Part shown: one piece after another, positions 6,426-9,864 of the stretch
How the letters are laid out: each line of letters begins with the position of its first letter
How positions within the stretch are numbered: the first letter of the stretch is position 1
Assembly (NCBI GenBank): GCA_003155465.1
Contig: PMCR01000376.1
Span: forward strand, 1-9,864
Direction: 5' to 3'
Source of the DNA: Myxococcales bacterium
GTDB taxonomy: Bacteria > Myxococcota > Polyangia > Fen-1088
Length of the DNA stretch: 9,864 nt
Position numbers and translations under genes: made by a program
Notes under the pieces: generated by a model
Database searches by the model: none
What the model was told of the DNA's origin: nothing
What the model saw: the letters and a program-made list of their open reading frames with translations, nothing else

Positions 6426-6998
6426 CTATTGATTGATCTTGATTGACAGCGAGAACACGACATCGATCGACCAGTCAACCTTCGGGGGATTGCCGGTCGC
6501 CTCGACGGTGACACAAAGCGAAGTCCGTCCCCAGAGGGGCAGCATGTCGACCGGCGGGGACAGTGGTATCGGCAACTCAGCCCCAATCTCCGGTTGGTGG
6601 GACACCTCATAGTCAAGGATTTGCACCACGGGCCGGTCAGCGGTCGGCGCCGAGTAACAGGCAGCGTTCGTCGCCTCCACAGTCAGGTGGTCCAGAAAAG
6701 CAAAGTCCACGACGCCCGTGTTGGTCTTGAAAACCAATCGAGTGAGATCCAGACGCTTGATTTTCTTGTAAGACCCGGCATCGGGACTGGAGGACGCACC
6801 GAGCCTGGCATTGCGGAGCACGAAGCTCCCTTTGACGGTTGTGCCCGACGTTGCGCCGGCGGGAGCCGCGGGAAATTGCAGGTTGGGCTGGGTGACCTCG
6901 ATGTCAGGCGCGTCGATCTCCACCAACGGGGTGCAGCCGGAGAAAGAGGCGCCAGCCAACGTGAACGCCGCCAGGGCATGGTGGGGACGCATGATCAT
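6426..6998 (-). CDS. Small putative lipoprotein, partner of the upstream barrel protein
   Basis: 190 residues, function not recognised. The N-terminus has a hydrophobic stretch and a lipobox-like SFSGC (Cys22 counting from 6998), suggesting lipid anchoring, although Phe at -3 makes the box imperfect. The rest is a beta-rich soluble domain with two Cys (in NAACYSA and SLCVTVE) that could pair. ATG at 6998 overlaps the stop of the upstream gene as ATGA. A second in-frame ATG at 6992 has better spacing from GGAGG (9 bases), so the true start is uncertain by two codons. Co-translation with the proline-rich barrel protein suggests an envelope complex or shared function. Confidence 0.7.
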   Translation of the reverse strand: MIMRPHHALAAFTLAGASFSGCTPLVEIDAPDIEVTQPNLQFPAAPAGATSGTTVKGSFVLRNARLGASSSPDAGSYKKIKRLDLTRLVFKTNTGVVDFAFLDHLTVEATNAACYSAPTADRPVVQILDYEVSHQPEIGAELPIPLSPPVDMLPLWGRTSLCVTVEATGNPPKVDWSIDVVFSLSIKINQ

Positions 6999-8188
6999 AG
7001 CCCTCCGAAGAACACGATGAACCCCACCTTCGCCGAAATCGTGTATGCCCGGACCGTGGCATCCTGGCGCAAGACCAACTGCGCCGGTTCGTCGGTACTG
7101 TTGGGGTTGGCCGGAGGAATGGAAACAGGCTTGGGCGCGTGCACAGTCGCGTTCACGTAGCTGCCACCGATGTGGATGAAACCCGTCACATTGCGCCGCC
7201 CGAACTCGAGCCCGAGATGGGCATTGTAGTAGGAGTACCCTGCTTGCTGCGCGTAGTCCTTCATCCAGGAGGGGACTTGGAAGAACGTGCGAACAACGCT
7301 ATTGACGGCCCCCATCCGGCAGAAACCGGCCTCTATCGTGAGCGAAGGCCCGAAGTGCCACAACCAAAACGGGATTGCCGTGACTCCGCCCCGGAAACCC
7401 ACGTTGGCCGAGTTGGTCCCGCCAGCGCCATGCAGGCGGATCCAAGAAGCCGGACGAACGACCAGGCCGAGATTGGCCCCGTCAGGCAGACCGAGGTCGG
7501 TCGCGAGTCCAAACAGGTGGGGTGAAGCGGGCGCGTAAGCTGCACGCGCTGCTGTCTGCGCGATCACCGCGTCGTCAGGCGCGGCGGTTGCCGCTGCCGC
7601 GGGGGCCTTCGGCACGGTGACAGAGATCGGTGCCGGTCGATCCGCTGGCACAGAAAGCATCGGGGTGTACATGGGTGGCGCGGGAACTGGCGCTGGCGCT
7701 GGAGGTATCGGGGTCTGCAGAGGCGGCGCGGGAGCCGGCGCTGGCGCTGGAGGTATCGGGGTCTGCAGAGGCGGCGCGGGAACCGGCGCTGGAGCCGGAA
7801 GTATCGGGGTGTACACAGGCGGCGCGGGAGCCGGCGCTGGCGCTGGAGGTATCGGGGTGTACACAGGCGGCGCGGGAGCCGGCGCTGGCGCGGGAGGAGG
7901 CGGCTGGGTGGGAGAAGGAGGAGGCGGCTGGGTGGGTGGGGGAGCCGGCGCGGGAGCCGGCGGCTGCGTGGGTGCAGGGGCAGGATTGCGTCGGGAGGCA
8001 GGCGCAGGCGCTGGACGTATCGGGGTGTACACAACCGGCGGGGACGCAGGCGATGGTGCAGGAAGCGGACTCTCCGCGTCTGCCAGCGCAAGGCTGCCGG
8101 TCCGTAGCATCACCAGACCAAAGACGGCGATGGCAACATTCCGTCGCAACGGGTGCCGCCTGCGCCTTGTCATGGGGACAGCATACAT
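6995..8188 (-). CDS. Proline-rich repeat protein with C-terminal outer-membrane barrel-like domain
   Basis: 397 residues. Basic N-terminus plus hydrophobic segment form a signal peptide (cleavage near SLALADAE, about residue 36). Residues about 40-180 are a Pro/Ala-rich low-complexity stalk containing five tandem 16-residue units of the form PPVYTPIPPAPAPAPA and two TQPPPP units. From about residue 220 a beta-rich domain (LATDLGLPDGANLGLVV, FGPSLTIEAGFCRMG, NVTGFIHIGGSYV, and IVFFGGL at the end) resembles an eight-stranded-type outer-membrane barrel. The stalk may span the periplasm or bind peptidoglycan. The frame is open further upstream to 8377, but ATG at 8188 has GGAAG 4 bases before it; ATG at 8173 is an alternative. 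The downstream lipoprotein gene overlaps by 4 bases. Exact function unknown. Confidence 0.72.
   Translation of the reverse strand: MYAVPMTRRRRHPLRRNVAIAVFGLVMLRTGSLALADAESPLPAPSPASPPVVYTPIRPAPAPASRRNPAPAPTQPPAPAPAPPPTQPPPPSPTQPPPPAPAPAPAPPVYTPIPPAPAPAPAPPVYTPILPAPAPVPAPPLQTPIPPAPAPAPAPPLQTPIPPAPAPVPAPPMYTPMLSVPADRPAPISVTVPKAPAAAATAAPDDAVIAQTAARAAYAPASPHLFGLATDLGLPDGANLGLVVRPASWIRLHGAGGTNSANVGFRGGVTAIPFWLWHFGPSLTIEAGFCRMGAVNSVVRTFFQVPSWMKDYAQQAGYSYYNAHLGLEFGRRNVTGFIHIGGSYVNATVHAPKPVSIPPANPNSTDEPAQLVLRQDATVRAYTISAKVGFIVFFGGL
7659..7898 (-). repeat. 48-base in-frame tandem repeat (five copies)
   Basis: The marker ATCGGGG on the plus strand recurs at 7659, 7707, 7755, 7803 and 7851, exactly 48 bases apart, encoding a 16-residue Pro/Ala unit on the minus strand. 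Units vary in a two-residue position (VY, LQ or MY before TP). A further diverged copy starts at 8019. The repeat can expand or contract in-frame, changing stalk length. Confidence 0.9.
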
Positions 8189-8333
8189 CGGACTTCCAGG
8201 TTTGCATGCCTCAAACCACGTCAGGCGCCGTCTCCCCGGCGACTCAAGAATCCAGCCTTTCAGCCGTATTTCAAGATAGGCAAACTGCGCCTTCCCATGT
8301 CCGGCGCCACTGCACGCCGGGGATAGATTCGTC

Positions 8334-9864
8334 TTGGATGCACCCGCCTGCCATCGCCAACCCGGCCGCAAGACCATTGCGGTGCTGCTCGACTATATGG
8401 ATTTCTTCGCAGGTGGGTACGGCACCCAGATCCAGAACGCGCTCTCCAGTCAGGCCACGGCGCTCGATCTGAACCTGCTCATGGTCTTCGGTCGCGGGCT
8501 CGACGAACCCCACCGCGGGTGTGCCGCGCACAATGCGATCTTCGAGATGATCGGGCCCGAACGCGCTGACGGTGTCATCGTTCTCTCCTCGCTGCTGTCC
8601 GGCTTCTGCGGTCCAGAGGGACTTCTGCGTCTGGTTCGTCGCTTTTCCCAGTTGCCTGTCTGCAGCATCGGCACTGAGATCCCCGACATCCCGAGCTTGA
8701 CGGTGGACGACGGCATCGGGATGCATGCGGCGGTGGAGCATCTGGTGCACCACCACCACTGCCGGCGCGTGGTCTTTCTTGCGGGAACGCCCGGCAAGGT
8801 CGAGTCCGAGACTCGGTTGCTCGCCTATCGCGAGGTGCTGGCGCGGTACCAGATTGGTTTCGACCCGGCCCTGGTCGTGCCTGGGTATTTCATGCCCAGC
8901 GACGGATTCGATGGCGTCGAGGCGCTGCTGAAACAGGGATTGGAATTCGACGCCGTCGCGGCAGCCAACGACTTCATGGCCTTGGGCGCGATCTCAGCCT
9001 TGCGCAAGCACGGACGCAACGTGCCCCGCGATGTCCGGGTAACCGGGTTTGACGACCTGCCGCTGTCCCGTCTGGGGAACCCGGCCTTGACCAGCGTGGC
9101 TCAGCCGTTCGCGCTGATGGCCGAAAGGGCGATGCGGCTCGTGCTCGACCAAATGGCGGGCCGACCGGTTGCCCCGCACACCCAGCTCGTGACCGAGTTC
9201 GTCGTGCGCCGGTCGTGTGGCTGCGACCAAAGCGCGCGTCGGGCGAAGACAGCGGTTTCTATGGCCGCGTCGGTCTGTCCACGAGAGCACGTGCAGGCCC
9301 ATGCCGCCGAGTTTGCGCGAAGCCTCGCCCCCATCCTTCACGCGGCCGGCATGGAGCACGAGCAAGCCGCGAACGCACTGGTGGCAGCCCTAGCGGCCGA
9401 GCTTGGCGGGCAGTCTCTGTCCTTCGCTCGCGCCCTGGAAAGACTCCTTGATCAGGCGGGTGAGAGCTACCCGCAGTACCGGGCGCTGCAGGACGCGGTT
9501 GAATGGCTGCGCGAGGAGTTGCGTGACTTCGCCAATCTGGAGCTTGAGGGGTTGTGGGCAGATTCATTTGCGTTGATCGCAACCGCCGATGCGGCGATTC
9601 AGGTCCAGCACCGTGTGACGCTTGACCAGAACTACCGCAAGCTTCTGGTCACGGGCGAGCAAGTCGGCATCGCGTGGGACTGGGAATCGCTTGAGCGGTC
9701 GCTGCTGAGAGCCCTCCCCGGTGCGGGCGTTCGAACCGCATTCTTGTCGCGATTCACGGATGGCAACGCGAAGGAACTGCAGCCTTTCCTCTGCATGCTG
9801 GATGGCGAGCCCCAATCCCCCTTGCCGTTTGCGTTTGCGGCGCAAGAGCTGTTTCCACCGGAAA
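8334..9864 (+). CDS. LacI-type periplasmic-binding-fold sensor protein, 3' end outside the window
   Basis: 510 codons are visible with no stop. Residues about 14-285 form a LacI/GalR-type ligand-binding fold: KTIAVLLDYMDFFAGGYG, LNLLMVFGRGLDE, ADGVIVLSSLLSG, PVCSIGTEIPDIPSLTVDD, RVVFLAGTPGKVESETRLLAYREVL, FDAVAAANDFMALGAISAL, DVRVTGFDDLPLSRLGNPALTSVAQP. It ends at RRSCGC (residues 292-297), a junction I recall from LacI-sensor fusions to kinases, GGDEF or AraC-type outputs. A helical region (about 300-450) follows. There is no N-terminal helix-turn-helix and no signal peptide, so it is a cytoplasmic sensor, not a classical repressor. Its output module lies beyond the window. The start is uncertain: the frame opens after a stop at 8277, and TTG 8334 is the best in-frame candidate. 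Confidence 0.75.
   Translation, partial: MDAPACHRQPGRKTIAVLLDYMDFFAGGYGTQIQNALSSQATALDLNLLMVFGRGLDEPHRGCAAHNAIFEMIGPERADGVIVLSSLLSGFCGPEGLLRLVRRFSQLPVCSIGTEIPDIPSLTVDDGIGMHAAVEHLVHHHHCRRVVFLAGTPGKVESETRLLAYREVLARYQIGFDPALVVPGYFMPSDGFDGVEALLKQGLEFDAVAAANDFMALGAISALRKHGRNVPRDVRVTGFDDLPLSRLGNPALTSVAQPFALMAERAMRLVLDQMAGRPVAPHTQLVTEFVVRRSCGCDQSARRAKTAVSMAASVCPREHVQAHAAEFARSLAPILHAAGMEHEQAANALVAALAAELGGQSLSFARALERLLDQAGESYPQYRALQDAVEWLREELRDFANLELEGLWADSFALIATADAAIQVQHRVTLDQNYRKLLVTGEQVGIAWDWESLERSLLRALPGAGVRTAFLSRFTDGNAKELQPFLCMLDGEPQSPLPFAFAAQELFPPE

Noticed and set aside
7659..7898. Regular repeats considered as a CRISPR array
   Set aside because: The 48-base units are contiguous, have no unique spacers and stay in-frame as a Pro/Ala repeat.
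7617..8472. Plus-strand Gly/Ala-rich frames over the repeat region
   Set aside because: These are antisense readings of the 48-base Pro/Ala repeat. The minus-strand frame has a signal peptide, stalk and barrel-like C-terminus, plus a coupled downstream gene.
8271..8759. Minus-strand open frame opposite the LacI-type sensor
   Set aside because: The plus strand carries a continuous ligand-binding fold here. The antisense product shows no domain.

Overview
The window is GC-rich and densely coded, with no rRNA, tRNA, IS element or CRISPR array that I can see. Protein content looks like a Myxococcota/Deltaproteobacteria-type Gram-negative: an M23 endopeptidase with a decayed transglycosylase-like half, a proline-rich outer-membrane barrel protein, a LacI-type sensor protein, and several short lineage-type proteins. 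The taxon is an inference from recalled protein style; no marker gene is present.

Layout. (1) 1-1049, minus: 5' part of a membrane-anchored trehalose-6-phosphate synthase, running off the left edge. (2) 1050-1193: divergent promoter region. (3) 1194-2546, plus: secreted M23 peptidase. (4) 2581-2730, plus: a 49-residue protein that looks like the N-terminal stub of a longer membrane protein. (5) 6378-2767, minus: a compact metal-uptake operon, in transcription order a small His/Cys membrane protein, an outer-membrane porin-like barrel, a ZnuA-type metal-binding protein and an ABC-3 (ZnuB-type) permease. No ATPase gene lies in the cluster. (6) 8188-6426, minus: a two-gene unit with a 4-base stop/start overlap, encoding a proline-repeat outer-membrane protein and a small putative lipoprotein. 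(7) From about 8334, plus: a LacI-type periplasmic-binding-fold sensor protein, running off the right edge.

How the genes fit together. The metal operon suggests a route across both membranes: barrel in the outer membrane, binding protein in the periplasm, permease in the inner membrane, with the small His/Cys protein as a possible periplasmic chelator or chaperone. The energy-coupling ATPase must come from elsewhere, or the system works differently. The other genes concern the envelope (peptidase, barrel plus lipoprotein) and signalling or stress (trehalose synthase with sensor-like N-terminus, LacI-type sensor). Several start codons lie only 6-9 bases after a -10-like hexamer, which suggests leaderless transcription.

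The best leads for something undescribed are the ATPase-less metal operon with its small His/Cys protein, the apparent loss of the catalytic Glu in the M23 protein's transglycosylase-like domain, and the truncated small gene beside the metal operon. All family assignments come from reading the sequence and recall, without database searches.
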